64,000 nt of DNA from positions 39,627 to 103,626 of the forward strand of contig NZ_JAPMLN010000011.1 in assembly GCF_026410405.1 (NCBI RefSeq), written 5' to 3'. The position numbers and the translations under genes are program-made. The DNA is from Marinicella gelatinilytica (GTDB lineage Bacteria > Pseudomonadota > Gammaproteobacteria > Xanthomonadales > Marinicellaceae). Below, one piece after another: positions 8,477-21,041 of the stretch (within the stretch, counting starts at the first letter, position 1; every line of letters begins with the position of its first letter). The notes beneath the pieces are model-generated. The model worked only from the letters and a program-made list of their open reading frames with translations. It had not been told where the DNA came from and did not search any database.

Positions 8477-9757
8477 CTAATTTAATGGTGACCAGGCAGG
8501 TTCCCGAACACTGCCATCTGATAGTATTAAATCGTTGGTGGTCTGACCATCCAATGACACTGCCCTTAATACCCCTTGGTTTTTATTGTTCTTGGTGGCG
8601 TAAAGCACCATGGAACCATTGGGGGCAAAGGTCGGTGATTCATCTTGGGAACCTTTTGATAACAATTGTAGAGTTCCTGACGGCCGATGTAATAAACCAA
8701 TTTTGAAGTTATTGTTATTACCGTGCACTAAGGCGATATAGGTTTGATCCGGTGATAAACTGGCGCGGGCATTATAATCACCCTCGAAGGTCACACGGCT
8801 GACATCTTTTGAAGCGACTTCGATTTGATAAATATGTGGTTTTCCACCCCGGTCAGAAGTGAAAAATATCTGACGGCCATCTTGTGACCATTCGGGTTCT
8901 GTATCAATGGCCCAATGGGTGGTTAGTTGAGTAACGGCTTTGCTGGCCAAGTCTATACTATAGATATCCGGGTTACCGCCTTTTGACAATGTCACGGCCA
9001 AGTGACGGCCATCCGGTGAAAATTTAGGCGCGCTATTAATACCTTTAAAGCTGGCCATCAGCGTTCTTTCTCCGGTTTTTAAATTTTGTAGATAAATCGC
9101 CGAACCACCTTGTTCAAAAGAGACATAAGCCAGTTTTTGGCGATCCGGAGACCAAGCCGGTGACATTAATGGTTCTTTTGAAGTCACCAGGGATTGAGGG
9201 TTATATCCATCAGCATCAGCCACCATTAATTGATAATGAATGCCGCTTGAATTCTCACTGACAGTGACATACGCCAGTTTGGTGGAAAAAGCACCCGGTA
9301 TGCCTAAAATTTCTTGGTATATTTTATCGGCAATAAAATGTGCGCCGGCACGTAACTGATCGGTTTTAATGGGCAAGGTTAACGCCAATAATTGTTTTTG
9401 TTCGGCCACTGATGTCAATCTAAAGCGTATTTCAATGCGCTCAACACCCACTGACTGAATCGAGGCATACGCCAAATAATCTGCTTTTAACATCCGCCAA
9501 GTACCGATGTTGATGTCATCATCGGCACCAGGATGTTCTACCAATAAATCTTTATTTAAGGGTTTAAACTGACCGGAACGGGCCAAATCATTACGAATGA
9601 CTTCACTGATATCAGTACTTAAAGGGCCATCGGCATAGACAAAATCAGTGATGGCAATGGGTATGGCTGTGGCGCTACCACCATCAATGGTAATGTTTAA
9701 CTGGGAAAAGGCATTGTGGCTGCCGATTAAAAAAATAAAAGCAAAAATTTTTCGCAT
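8477..9757 (-). CDS. tolB: Tol-Pal system beta-propeller protein TolB
   Basis: A 426-residue periplasmic protein with an N-terminal signal peptide (about residues 1-18). A TolB_N domain follows (about 25-150), then a six-bladed WD40-like propeller with repeated SPDGRHLA/WSPDRQKLAY-type motifs. TolB links the TolQRA motor to the outer membrane and peptidoglycan during division. The length is close to the 430 residues of E. coli TolB. The gene lies 5 bp after the lipoprotein gene of the tol cluster. Its usual partner pal is not adjacent. Confidence 0.95.
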   Translation of the reverse strand: MRKIFAFIFLIGSHNAFSQLNITIDGGSATAIPIAITDFVYADGPLSTDISEVIRNDLARSGQFKPLNKDLLVEHPGADDDINIGTWRMLKADYLAYASIQSVGVERIEIRFRLTSVAEQKQLLALTLPIKTDQLRAGAHFIADKIYQEILGIPGAFSTKLAYVTVSENSSGIHYQLMVADADGYNPQSLVTSKEPLMSPAWSPDRQKLAYVSFEQGGSAIYLQNLKTGERTLMASFKGINSAPKFSPDGRHLAVTLSKGGNPDIYSIDLASKAVTQLTTHWAIDTEPEWSQDGRQIFFTSDRGGKPHIYQIEVASKDVSRVTFEGDYNARASLSPDQTYIALVHGNNNNFKIGLLHRPSGTLQLLSKGSQDESPTFAPNGSMVLYATKNNKNQGVLRAVSLDGQTTNDLILSDGSVREPAWSPLN

Positions 9758-9762
9758 AACAA

Positions 9763-10170
9763 TCAGTCTCCTTGGTACTGAAAAGTAAAGTTAAGACGTC
9801 TCGTAAAAACCGATTCGTATCCAGTGTACGGTAAGAGGTCGGCTTTTCTGACCGCATTAATGAGTGAGTCTTTTTCTTCTGTATTGGCGTTACAGGGTGA
9901 GTTAGTGGTGATATCAATCACATGACCACCGGGTAATTGTTGGACATTAATCAGACATTTTAAACCCGCATCAGTTCCCTCTGGTCTCAGCCACTGATTT
10001 GTCACGGCTGATTGAATGACTTGGGCGTACTGACTTAACAGTCGGCTTTCTTTCTCTGCCTCAGGCAATGGCAGCACGTTTCGAGTGTTCTGATTGGTTT
10101 TAACAGATAATGAAGAACAACCCGACAAGCCGGCAGATACTACAAGTAGAAATACTCGCACGTTAATCAT
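9763..10170 (-). CDS. lipoprotein with a TolA/TonB C-terminal-type domain (tandem copy of TolA domain III)
   Basis: A 135-residue protein with a lipoprotein signal, [20 protein letters not shown], where Cys18 is the lipidated residue. Residues about 40-135 align without large gaps to the last 97 residues of the upstream TolA. Shared motifs are LLxQYxxxI, RPxGTxAGLxC, SPCNAN, INAVxxAxxLPYxGxESVxxRxxNFxFxY and a matching cysteine pair. The protein lacks the inner-membrane helix and the Pro-Glu spacer. It overlaps tolA by 4 bp (ATGA) and precedes tolB by 5 bp. I infer that it came from duplication of the TolA C-terminal domain and acts at a lipid-anchored periplasmic site. That role is inference. 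Confidence 0.8.
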   Translation of the reverse strand: MINVRVFLLVVSAGLSGCSSLSVKTNQNTRNVLPLPEAEKESRLLSQYAQVIQSAVTNQWLRPEGTDAGLKCLINVQQLPGGHVIDITTNSPCNANTEEKDSLINAVRKADLLPYTGYESVFTRRLNFTFQYQGD

Positions 10171-11039
10171 TCCCCATTATATTCAAATTTAAAATTAATC
10201 TTACGTTGATAGACCGATTCAAAACCTTTATAAGGCAGCGGGTTCGCAATCTTAACGGCATTTATAATTGAATTTTTTACCACCTCATTGGCGTTACAAG
10301 GTGAACCTATGCTGACATCAACAACTAAACCACCGACCGATTGATCAACATGTACCTGACACGATAGACCGGCTTCTGTACCGACCGGTCGTGACCAAGA
10401 TCTATTCACTTTATTTTTAATGGCGGTTATATATTGAGTCAACAAGGTTCGCTCTTGATTAGCGTCACCGGTGGCTTCACCCAATGGCCCACTGGCTGTT
10501 TCTTCGGATTTGTCTTCAACTTCTTCATCGATTTTAGTTTCTGTCGCGACTTTTTGTTCTGCGGCCGCTTGTTCCGCGGCTTGGCGCTGTTGTCTAATTT
10601 CCTGAAGTTTTTTTAAACGCTCTGCCTGTTCTTGCTGTCTTTTTAATACCGCAGGATCAGGCTTAACCGGTTCGGGCTTAGGTTCTGGTTCCGGTTCTGG
10701 TTCTGGTTCCGGTTCCGGTTCCGGTTCTGGTTCAGGCTCAGGTTCTGGTTCTGGTTCTGGTTCCGGTTCCGGTTCTGGTTCTGGTTCAGGCTCAGGTTCT
10801 GGTTCTGGTTCTGGTTCAGGCTCGGGTTTGGGTTCGGGCTTGGGTTCTGTTATTGGTTTTTTATTGGCTTTTGGTGCAGGCAAGGGTTTTGTCAAATCAA
10901 CAATTTCCGCCTCAATGGCAGAGCCTTTTGGTAATGTGATAACGTTTTGTTGCGCTGACATAAACAACAACACAACCAGCAAAACATGCAAACCCACCGA
11001 ATAGATTAAGGCTTTTTTTTGTTCCTTATGCATAGCCAT
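10167..11039 (-). CDS. tolA: TolA, with a Pro-Glu repeat spacer
   Basis: A 290-residue Tol motor protein. An inner-membrane helix (about 10-28) carries the S-x3-H motif (SVGLH) used to contact TolQ/TolR. Residues about 65-124 are an almost pure (Glu-Pro)n stretch broken by a few KP units. A charged helix (about 128-190) follows, then a TolA C-terminal domain (about 194-290) with Cys227 and Cys248. E. coli TolA uses a long Ala/Lys/Glu helix as spacer, so the rigid Pro-Glu arm is more like TonB. Position after tolQ-tolR and before tolB supports TolA. The start could also be the second ATG at 11033. Confidence 0.88.
   Translation of the reverse strand: MAMHKEQKKALIYSVGLHVLLVVLLFMSAQQNVITLPKGSAIEAEIVDLTKPLPAPKANKKPITEPKPEPKPEPEPEPEPEPEPEPEPEPEPEPEPEPEPEPEPEPEPEPEPEPEPEPEPKPEPVKPDPAVLKRQQEQAERLKKLQEIRQQRQAAEQAAAEQKVATETKIDEEVEDKSEETASGPLGEATGDANQERTLLTQYITAIKNKVNRSWSRPVGTEAGLSCQVHVDQSVGGLVVDVSIGSPCNANEVVKNSIINAVKIANPLPYKGFESVYQRKINFKFEYNGE
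10669..10854. repeat. hexanucleotide tandem repeat coding for the Glu-Pro arm of TolA
   Basis: About 30 imperfect copies of a 6-bp unit (GGTTCT/GGTTCC/GGTTCA on the plus strand) run through the middle of tolA. Each unit encodes Glu-Pro, so gain or loss of units keeps the frame and changes only arm length. Larger duplicated blocks are visible: the succession of TCC, TCT and TCA variants recurs about every 60 bp. This suggests past block duplication. Confidence 0.85.
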
Positions 11040-11045
11040 CGATGA

Positions 11046-11459
11046 TTAATCCGGTTTAATCGGTTCGCTGATTAACCCAACTTTTTTAGCACCGGCTTGT
11101 TGCGCCACTGCCATGGCTTGGTACACTTGTCCGTAAGACACCGCTTTATCAGCACCAATCATAATCGGCACATCGGGATTAACTTTAACAAAGGCGGCTA
11201 GTTTCTTAAGTAACGTTTGGCTGTCCAATAGTTCGTATTCACCAGCGATACTTAAATATAAATCACCTTTATCCGTAACGTTAATGACCACCGGTTCTGA
11301 GTCTATATCAATGGTGTTTGCTTTAGATTCAGGTAAATTAACATCCACACCTAAGTTCATGAGCGGCGTGGTGATCATAAAAATGATTAATAACACCAAG
11401 GTGACGTCGATATAAGGCACGACATTGATTTCAGCATTGAGTTTACGTTGACGTCGCAT
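11046..11459 (-). CDS. tolR: TolR / ExbD family protein
   Basis: A 137-residue protein with a single N-terminal membrane helix containing the functional aspartate (VVPYIDVTLVLLIIFMITTP). A periplasmic ExbD/TolR domain with the usual ADKAVSYGQVYQAMA segment follows. With TolQ it forms the proton-driven motor of the Tol system. It lies 2 bp after tolQ and 6 bp before tolA. The adjacent TolA and TolB identify it as TolR rather than ExbD. Confidence 0.93.
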   Translation of the reverse strand: MRRQRKLNAEINVVPYIDVTLVLLIIFMITTPLMNLGVDVNLPESKANTIDIDSEPVVINVTDKGDLYLSIAGEYELLDSQTLLKKLAAFVKVNPDVPIMIGADKAVSYGQVYQAMAVAQQAGAKKVGLISEPIKPD

Positions 11460-11461
11460 CT

Positions 11462-12130
11462 TTAATCACCGATTTGACGATGTAAAATGGCAGAAAACTC
11501 ATCTTTAAACGCATCATATTGGGTGTATATTCTCTCAACCTTATCACTGAATCGGTTATAGAAAATAACTGCCGGAATGGCAGCGAACAATCCCATGGCG
11601 GTGGCAATCAAAGCTTCAGAAATACCCGGTGCCACTAAAGCAATGGTGGCTTGGGTAACGTCTGATAAAGCATGAAACGACAACATAATACCAATCACGG
11701 TACCAAATAAACCGATATAAGGACTGGTGGAACCAATGGTCGCCAAAGTCGGTAGTTGTGATTCGAGACTTTCTATTTCTCGATTTAAGGCCACACGCAT
11801 GGCACGATCAGCACTTTCTACTGAGTTTATGGTGATTTGACCGCTGCTTTTTTTGCGTTGGAAATCTGTGAAGCCGGCAGTAAATATTCGGGCTATACCG
11901 GTAACTTTTTTGCTGTTGATTTGTTGGTGTAATTTATTTAAATCAACGCCTGACCAGAAATGCTCTTCAAATTTTTTGGCATTTTTTTGTGCTTCAGTTA
12001 ATACTTTACCTTTACTGAATATAATTAACCATGACCAGATTGAGGCCAAAATAAGGATAATCATCACCACTTTTACCGGTAGTGAGGCACTCACGATGAT
12101 GTCTAAATAAAATTGTCCGCTGTCGTTCAC
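11462..12130 (-). CDS. tolQ: TolQ / ExbB family proton channel protein
   Basis: A 222-residue inner-membrane protein with three membrane segments (about 15-37, 130-155 and 168-192). The signature loop TLATIGSTSPYIGLFGTVIGIM precedes the second helix. It forms the ion channel of the Tol-Pal motor with TolR. It follows ybgC on the same strand and starts the tolQRA series, which is the standard order. Confidence 0.94.
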   Translation of the reverse strand: MNDSGQFYLDIIVSASLPVKVVMIILILASIWSWLIIFSKGKVLTEAQKNAKKFEEHFWSGVDLNKLHQQINSKKVTGIARIFTAGFTDFQRKKSSGQITINSVESADRAMRVALNREIESLESQLPTLATIGSTSPYIGLFGTVIGIMLSFHALSDVTQATIALVAPGISEALIATAMGLFAAIPAVIFYNRFSDKVERIYTQYDAFKDEFSAILHRQIGD

Positions 12131-12205
12131 AAGACGCTCCTGATAGTTAGTTAAATAGTGTTAGAACCTTTGAATTAATCGTCAATCGATTGAATCTTCA
12201 GGTTT

Positions 12206-12607
12206 TTATTGTGTAATTAAGCGATTCAAGTATTTCTGTGGAAATCGCATGGGTTTAAAACGTTCATCATGAACGCATACCACGGTAACTTTGGCGGTGG
12301 CAATCAATTTATCTGCCACTGTCATCTGTTGATTGATCACCATTCGAACTGATGTGTGGCTATCAATTTCACAGGTAATTTTTAAAACATCATCCAAAAA
12401 TGCCGGCTTCAAGTAAGTGATTTCTATGCCATGAACCACCAGTAATATATGGTCATGTTGTCGTAGTTCACTTTGTTGTAAACCTTGATGGCGCAACCAT
12501 TCTGTGCGCGCTTGGTCAAAAAAATTAACATAACGGCCATGATATACGACACCACCGGCGTCGGTGTGTTCATAATAAACTCGGGTTTGGTAATTAAATG
12601 GTGTCAT
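12206..12607 (-). CDS. ybgC: acyl-CoA thioesterase YbgC (hotdog fold)
   Basis: A 133-residue hotdog-fold thioesterase with the 4HBT/YbgC signature YYEHTDAGGVVYHGRYVNFFDQAR, including the catalytic aspartate. YbgC hydrolyses short acyl-CoA or acyl-carrier esters and is typically the first gene of the tol cluster. The ATG at 12607 (MTPFNYQTR) was chosen. It lies one base after the ruvB stop, whereas the longer version would run into ruvB. Confidence 0.9.
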   Translation of the reverse strand: MTPFNYQTRVYYEHTDAGGVVYHGRYVNFFDQARTEWLRHQGLQQSELRQHDHILLVVHGIEITYLKPAFLDDVLKITCEIDSHTSVRMVINQQMTVADKLIATAKVTVVCVHDERFKPMRFPQKYLNRLITQ

Positions 12608-12608
12608 T

Positions 12609-13649
12609 TTATTCAAATAAATCTCTATTTTTCTGACGCGGTTGTTCAAGTCCCATTATTTGCCAAGTTTTGGCTGTGGCTATTCTGCCGCGTGCGGTAC
12701 GCGCCATTAAACCTTGTTGAATTAAATAAGGTTCAATGACATCTTCAACAGTACCACGCTCTTCACTTAAAGCCGCCGCCAATGAATTAATTCCCACCGG
12801 TCCACCTTCAAATTGCACGGTAATGACTTCCAACAGTTTGCGGTCCATTTCATCTAAGCCACGTTGATCAACTTGCAACATATTCATGGCATCTGCTGCT
12901 AATTGTTGTGTAATAACGCCATCTCCTTTAACTTCTGCGTAATCCCTGACACGCCGTAATAACCGGTTGGCAATTCTTGGGGTACCTCGTGAACGTTTCG
13001 CCACTTCATGACATCCATCTTTGTCTGCTTCAATATTTAAAATATCCGCAGAACGCGCCACAATATGGGCTAAATCTTCCACGGCGTAGAATTGTAAGCG
13101 TTGTACAATACCAAAACGATCCCGCAGCGGTGAGGTTAGTAAACCGGCACGCGTGGTCGCCCCAACCAATGTAAACGGTGGTAAATCCAATTTAATTGAA
13201 CGCGCCGCCGGACCTTCACCAATCATAATGTCAATTTGAAAATCTTCCATGGCCGGGTATAAAATCTCTTCGACCACCGGCGACAAACGGTGAATTTCAT
13301 CAATAAACAACACATCATAAGGCTGTAAATTAGTTAATAAAGCCGCTAAATCACCGGCCTTTTCCAATACCGGCCCCGATGTCTGTCTTAATTGTACGCC
13401 CATTTCATGCGCCACAATATGTGCTAAAGTGGTTTTTCCCAATCCCGGCGGACCAAAAATAAGCACGTGATCTAAAGCTTCCTGTCGTTTTCTGGCGGCT
13501 TGGATAAACAAAGCCATCTGCGCCTTAACGTCTGCCTGACCTAAATATTCTTCAATTTTTTGGGGGCGGATGGTGGCTTCGATGATGGATTCTTGTGAAT
13601 CACTTAAATCAGCATCCATCATCCGTTCTGATTCAAATTCAGCATTCAT
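12609..13649 (-). CDS. ruvB: Holliday junction branch migration ATPase RuvB
   Basis: A 346-residue AAA+ helicase motor. Walker A is GPPGLGKTT, Walker B is LFIDEIHRL, sensor 1 is [10 protein letters not shown], and the C-terminal winged helix contains [14 protein letters not shown]. With RuvA it drives branch migration of Holliday junctions. The length fits E. coli RuvB (336). The gene lies 3 bp downstream of ruvA. Confidence 0.97.
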   Translation of the reverse strand: MNAEFESERMMDADLSDSQESIIEATIRPQKIEEYLGQADVKAQMALFIQAARKRQEALDHVLIFGPPGLGKTTLAHIVAHEMGVQLRQTSGPVLEKAGDLAALLTNLQPYDVLFIDEIHRLSPVVEEILYPAMEDFQIDIMIGEGPAARSIKLDLPPFTLVGATTRAGLLTSPLRDRFGIVQRLQFYAVEDLAHIVARSADILNIEADKDGCHEVAKRSRGTPRIANRLLRRVRDYAEVKGDGVITQQLAADAMNMLQVDQRGLDEMDRKLLEVITVQFEGGPVGINSLAAALSEERGTVEDVIEPYLIQQGLMARTARGRIATAKTWQIMGLEQPRQKNRDLFE

Positions 13650-13652
13650 AAA

Positions 13653-14267
13653 TCACTGTCCTCCTTGTTGTTTTAGGCTCATACGAATAATCTCTTCAAC
13701 GGCTAAATCTTTGTTTTCTTTATAAATTTTATTAACGATTTGTCGGGCATCTTGGGGTTTAAAACCCAGTGATTGTAAAGCACTAACGGCTTCTCCTTGT
13801 ACCCCCAATCGGGCCGGCTGTGCGCCTTTAGTTACATCGGATAACTCACTGAAGTTAACTTTGTCTTTCATTTCAATCATTAAGCGTTGCGCTGTTTTTT
13901 TACCAATGCCTGGTACCTGGGTGATTGCTGAGATGTCTTGATCATTAATTACTCGACTAAATTCAGCCGAACTCATGGTGGATAACACAGCCAGCGCAGA
14001 TTTTGCGCCGATACCATTGACTTTAAGTAAGGTTCTAAACAGTTGACGCTGTGAAAAACTGCGAAAGCCATACAGGATTGAGGCATCTTCTCTAACCAAA
14101 TGATGAATAATTAAATGGATGTCTTTACGTAATTCCGGCAATTCAAAAAAAACAGATGTGGGCACCTCTATTTCATAACCAATTCCTCGCACATCAACAA
14201 TCAAATGAGCCGGTGGTTCTGTGTGTATTAATTGCCCTTGAATATGTCCAATCACAATTTTCTCCAA
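13653..14267 (-). CDS. ruvA: Holliday junction DNA helicase subunit RuvA
   Basis: A 204-residue protein with an N-terminal OB domain (about 1-64). Two helix-hairpin-helix motifs (LKVNGIGAKSAL and ITQVPGIGKKTAQRL) and a C-terminal domain that binds RuvB follow. It forms the tetrameric junction platform of the RuvABC resolvasome. The start overlaps the ruvC end by 16 bp. Confidence 0.97.
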   Translation of the reverse strand: MEKIVIGHIQGQLIHTEPPAHLIVDVRGIGYEIEVPTSVFFELPELRKDIHLIIHHLVREDASILYGFRSFSQRQLFRTLLKVNGIGAKSALAVLSTMSSAEFSRVINDQDISAITQVPGIGKKTAQRLMIEMKDKVNFSELSDVTKGAQPARLGVQGEAVSALQSLGFKPQDARQIVNKIYKENKDLAVEEIIRMSLKQQGGQ

Positions 14268-14767
14268 TGACCGGTTCGACCGGCAATAATATGTTCCTGT
14301 GTCCAGCGATTATTGGCATGACAAATGGCCACAGCCAAGCCATCAGCGGCATCTTCTTGAATTTTTTGTTGTAAATTAAGTAATAAGCCAACCATGTATT
14401 GAACTTGAGTTTTGGCTGCACCTCCCTTTCCGACCACTGCTTGTTTAATGGCTTTGGGCGCATACTCGTGGACTTTAACAGAATGCGCATAGGTGGCACA
14501 AATGGCTGCGCCACGTGCCTGCCCTAATTTTATAGCGGATTGAGCATTTTTGGCCATAAAAACTGTTTCTATGGCCATCTCATGGGGATTGTATTGTTTA
14601 ATTATGTCATTAATACCACTAAAAATAAGCCCTAAGCGTTCCGGAAAATCACCGGTACCACAACGGATGGTTTCATGGTGAATGTGTTTTATTTGTTGTT
14701 TATGGGCATCAATAATACCCACACCCGTGAACCGTGATCCCGGATCAATCCCTATAATTCGCAACAT
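14252..14767 (-). CDS. ruvC: crossover junction endodeoxyribonuclease RuvC
   Basis: A 171-residue RNase H-fold nuclease. The first catalytic Asp is Asp7 in RIIGIDPGSR. Glu in MAIETVFMAKN and the acidic EDAADGLAVAICH motif complete the site. It cuts Holliday junctions. The ATG at 14767 was chosen because the family starts directly before the first strand. An in-frame GTG lies 12 bp upstream (14779). It is the first gene of the ruv-tol block, and exonuclease III starts divergently 164 bp away. No yebC is present upstream. Confidence 0.95.
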   Translation of the reverse strand: MLRIIGIDPGSRFTGVGIIDAHKQQIKHIHHETIRCGTGDFPERLGLIFSGINDIIKQYNPHEMAIETVFMAKNAQSAIKLGQARGAAICATYAHSVKVHEYAPKAIKQAVVGKGGAAKTQVQYMVGLLLNLQQKIQEDAADGLAVAICHANNRWTQEHIIAGRTGHWRKL

Positions 14768-14931
14768 GATTGCATCCACTCAATACTCTGCATAAATCGA
14801 TGACTTGTTTAAAATTAAACTCATTTTAAAGGATGGCACGTTAAATTGTTATGTGATTATTGTAAATTGGCTGAATGATGGTTCGCTTTTGACTATAATT
14901 ATCTATTTAACGTAAATCAATAAATTCTTAT

Positions 14932-15699
14932 ATGAAAATTGCCAGTTGGAATGTTAACTCCCTTAAAGTCCGTTTGCCTCAGGTACTCGAATGGTTACAA
15001 CAAGAACAACCTGATGTTTTGGCATTACAGGAAACTAAACTAACTGACGATGTGTTTCCAATTGCAGGCATCACCGAAGCCGGTTATCAGGTGGTGTTTT
15101 CCGGTCAAAAAACCTATAACGGTGTGGCAATTATTGCTAAAAATAAGCCTCAAGATATTATCACTGATATTGATGGTCTTGATGATCCGCAGCGTCGCAT
15201 CATTGCAGCCACCATCGAAGACATACGTGTTGTTAATCTCTATGTGGTTAACGGTCAAGCACCGGGCACTGAAAAATTTGCTTATAAATTAAATTGGCTA
15301 GAAAAAGTAACCGATTTCTTGAATCAACAGCTTGATGAATTCCAAAACGTGATTGTTTTAGGTGATTTTAATATCGCTCCCGATGACCGTGATGTACATG
15401 ATCCCGAATATTGGCATGAGAAAATTCTTTGTACCACAGAAGAACGTAACGCACTTTCAGCTATTTTAAACCTGGGTTTTCAAGATACCTTTCGGCTGTT
15501 ACACGACGAAGGTGGTTTTTATAGCTGGTGGGACTACCGCATGAACAAATTCGCAAGAGGTATGGGGTTACGCATTGATTTAATTTTAGCCGCTGATGAA
15601 CTCAGTGAAACGTTACAAGCCGCTTATATCGATGTTGAACCCAGAAAAAATGAACGTCCATCTGATCATACGCCTGTGGTGGCGGAATTTGATTGGTAA
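14932..15699 (+). CDS. xthA: exodeoxyribonuclease III
   Basis: A 255-residue EEP-family nuclease beginning MKIASWNVNSLKVRLPQVLE. Metal and catalytic motifs are LQETKL, LGDFNIAPDDRD and the terminal SDHTPVVAEF. The family acts as AP endonuclease and 3'-5' exonuclease in base-excision repair. The length is close to the 268 residues of E. coli XthA. It is transcribed divergently from ruvC. Confidence 0.93.
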   Translation: MKIASWNVNSLKVRLPQVLEWLQQEQPDVLALQETKLTDDVFPIAGITEAGYQVVFSGQKTYNGVAIIAKNKPQDIITDIDGLDDPQRRIIAATIEDIRVVNLYVVNGQAPGTEKFAYKLNWLEKVTDFLNQQLDEFQNVIVLGDFNIAPDDRDVHDPEYWHEKILCTTEERNALSAILNLGFQDTFRLLHDEGGFYSWWDYRMNKFARGMGLRIDLILAADELSETLQAAYIDVEPRKNERPSDHTPVVAEFDW

Positions 15700-15748
15700 T
15701 ATCATCGTCTGAAAAACACATAAATCACGCATACAGCAGGAGAAAGCC

Positions 15749-16270
15749 ATGCAGAAATACACCCTAACAACCCGAATTATTCACTGGCTGAGTGCCCTGT
15801 TGATTTTCTTTATGTTTATCAGCGGCTGGTATATGGTTGAACTGGATTATTACAGTCCCTGGTACAATCGACTGCCGGAATTACACTACGCTTTTGGCAT
15901 GGCGCTTATGTTTGTTTGGTTCATTAAAATTATTCGGCTGTTGACCGGTACCCAAAAAAAACTTCCACCACCGGTCAAACCTTTTGAACGCATACTCTCG
16001 CAACTGACACAATTTTTATTTTACGTTTTTGTGGTAACTTTGGTTATCACAGGTTATTTAATGATGACTGCAGACGGACAATCTAAAATATTGTTTAAAT
16101 CCATTAATCTTCCCGCTTTTACGCAGTTTTCAGGACCTGTGGTGGATACTATGGGTTGGGTTCATGAGTATGGTGCCTATATATTAATGGTATTTGTGGC
16201 ACTTCACGTCATCGGTGCTGTCAAACATCACTTCATCGACAAAGATGACACCCTAAAAAGAATCTTATAA
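15749..16270 (+). CDS. cytochrome b561 family protein
   Basis: A 173-residue membrane protein with four hydrophobic segments. Histidines suited to ligating two b hemes occur in TTRIIHWLSA, LPELHYAFG, GWVHEYG and VALHVIGAVKHHF. Bacterial cytochrome b561 takes electrons from the quinone pool. It has a strong ribosome binding site (CAGGAGAAAGCC) and is followed 12 bp later by a YceI gene, a pairing seen in many proteobacteria. Confidence 0.9.
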   Translation: MQKYTLTTRIIHWLSALLIFFMFISGWYMVELDYYSPWYNRLPELHYAFGMALMFVWFIKIIRLLTGTQKKLPPPVKPFERILSQLTQFLFYVFVVTLVITGYLMMTADGQSKILFKSINLPAFTQFSGPVVDTMGWVHEYGAYILMVFVALHVIGAVKHHFIDKDDTLKRIL

Positions 16271-16282
16271 TTTGGAGACAAC

Positions 16283-16846
16283 ATGAAAAAATTATTTATC
16301 TTGCTACTTTTTGCATTAACACCTTTGGCACAATCCGCTGATTATGATTTGGATATTAAAGGCTCACATGCTTTTGTGCAGTTTAAAATCCAGCATTTAG
16401 GATTCAGCTGGTTATACGGACGTTTTGATACCTTTGATGGTTCATTTTCTTACGATGAAAATGCACCGGAAAAAGCATCCATTGAAATGACCGTGCAAAC
16501 TAACAGTGTAAATTCTAATCACGCTGAACGCGATAAGCATTTACGCAGTGATGACTTTTTAAATGTAGCAGCTCATCCCACCGCAAAATTTGTCAGTACT
16601 TCCTTTACACCCACTTCTGACGGTCATGGCACCATGACAGGTAATTTAACCATTAATGGTGTCACCAATGAAGTTAACTTGGATGTGGAATTTGTCGGAG
16701 CCGGTGATGATCCTTGGGGCGGTCACCGACGCGGTTATGAAGCCACCACTGAAATTAATTTAAGTGATTATAAAATTAAACGCAGTTTGGGACCGGATGC
16801 TGAAAAGCTCTATTTAACAGTTTCTGTTGAAGGCGTTAAAAAATAA
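16283..16846 (+). CDS. YceI family periplasmic protein
   Basis: A 187-residue secreted protein with a signal peptide (MKKLFILLLFALTPLAQSA). A YceI lipocalin-like barrel follows (FVQFKIQHLGFSWLYGRF, SDDFLNVAAHPTAKF, LTINGVTNEVNLDV). YceI proteins bind isoprenoid quinone-like lipids in the periplasm. The cytochrome b561 gene just upstream suggests a shared quinone-linked or redox role. A strong terminator follows. Confidence 0.92.
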   Translation: MKKLFILLLFALTPLAQSADYDLDIKGSHAFVQFKIQHLGFSWLYGRFDTFDGSFSYDENAPEKASIEMTVQTNSVNSNHAERDKHLRSDDFLNVAAHPTAKFVSTSFTPTSDGHGTMTGNLTINGVTNEVNLDVEFVGAGDDPWGGHRRGYEATTEINLSDYKIKRSLGPDAEKLYLTVSVEGVKK

Positions 16847-16864
16847 TTTTAATTTTATCTGATT

Positions 16865-16895
16865 AAAAAAACCACTGTCTATCAGTGGTTTTTTT
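16865..16895 (+). terminator. rho-independent terminator after the b561-yceI unit
   Basis: The arms ACCACTG and CAGTGGT are separated by a five-base loop. They are flanked by an A-run on the left and a T-run on the right, so the hairpin can end transcription from both sides. It lies 19 bp after the yceI stop. Confidence 0.85.
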
Positions 16896-17112
16896 ATGCC
16901 CTGAGATTGTTTAAAAATACTTTATTCAAGGCTTTACCCACAGCAATTTAATTTAAAGCCTTTACTTTTTCTCTGGTTTTTTTTAAATCATTGATTTTAT
17001 AGATTTTTATTTGATTCACAGTGTAAAATTATACCCTATGTATTTTGGTTATATTTTAACCAAATCAAACTAATTGATTGAAATTATTTAAAGTTAAGAA
17101 GTATTTAAAAAA
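16896..17112. other. AT-rich intergenic region between yceI terminator and tRNA-Lys
   Basis: About 215 bp of AT-rich DNA with no ORF, hairpin or known RNA motif that I can support. It lies downstream of the tRNA gene, so it probably holds the tRNA transcript end. Confidence 0.4.
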
Positions 17113-17188
17113 TGGTGGGTCGTATAGGATTTGAACCTATGACCAATGGATTAAAAGTCCACTGCTCTACCAGCTGAGCTAACGACCC
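17113..17188 (-). tRNA. tRNA-Lys (anticodon TTT)
   Basis: A 76-nt cloverleaf on the minus strand. The acceptor stem is GGGTCGT/ACGACCC, the D arm is AGCTCAGCTGGTAGAGC, and the anticodon loop is CTTTTAA with anticodon TTT. The T arm is ATAGGTTCAAATCCTAT. The 3' CCA is encoded (17113-17115). TTT decodes lysine AAA/AAG codons. Confidence 0.96.
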
Positions 17189-17304
17189 ATTCAAGAATTG
17201 AATTAGGAGATAAGGGGAACCTCATCAAGGTGCGAAATGATAAATTATCTGCCGGTAATAGGCAAGGTTTTTATTGATATATTTTACATTAATTTTATTT
17301 AATA

Positions 17305-17728
17305 TTAATATACCCCACCATAGCTTTCTCCGTTTAATTTAATCCAACCATTTTCATGTCGCCCTTGTGGATCATCATGGGTCCAGTGAACCACGCCTCC
17401 TTGGTTATTCCATTCATACTGACCATATATTGTCACGATATCGCCTTTCTTTACAGGAACTCTATGTGATAAATCAATATTATGCGATACCAATACCGTT
17501 ATATCCTCGTGTTTGACAATGAAACGTTGGTGGCGGCTACCTATGGTATCATCCGATAATGATCGTAGCACCTCAGCTTTAAATTCAACCATGGCGCCAC
17601 TTTCCTTATTGTCGTAAAGCCGAGTGATGTTTGACTGGTTTGTTAAATGGTTAAGATATGAAAATATAACAGCTATAAAAAAAGCGCCCATGAACAGGCG
17701 CTTTAAGACATGCTTTGCAGTGAATTGT

Positions 17729-17736
<8 letters not shown>
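17305..17736 (-). CDS. DUF3465 domain membrane-anchored protein
   Basis: A 143-residue protein with an N-terminal membrane anchor (about 14-33) and a small beta domain. Its motifs SRHQRFIVK, SHNIDLSHRVPVKKGD and YGQYEWNNQGGVVHWTHDDPQG are those of DUF3465. The domain looks OB-fold-like. Its function is unknown. The ATG at 17736 overlaps the stop of the glutaredoxin-rhodanese gene by 8 bp, so the two are probably coupled. Confidence 0.8.
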
Positions 17737-21026
<3,290 letters not shown>

Positions 21027-21041
21027 CTAAATAAAAAGACA

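Noticed and set aside
10669..10854. CRISPR-like array
   Set aside because: The repeat is a 6-bp coding repeat inside tolA, with no spacers.
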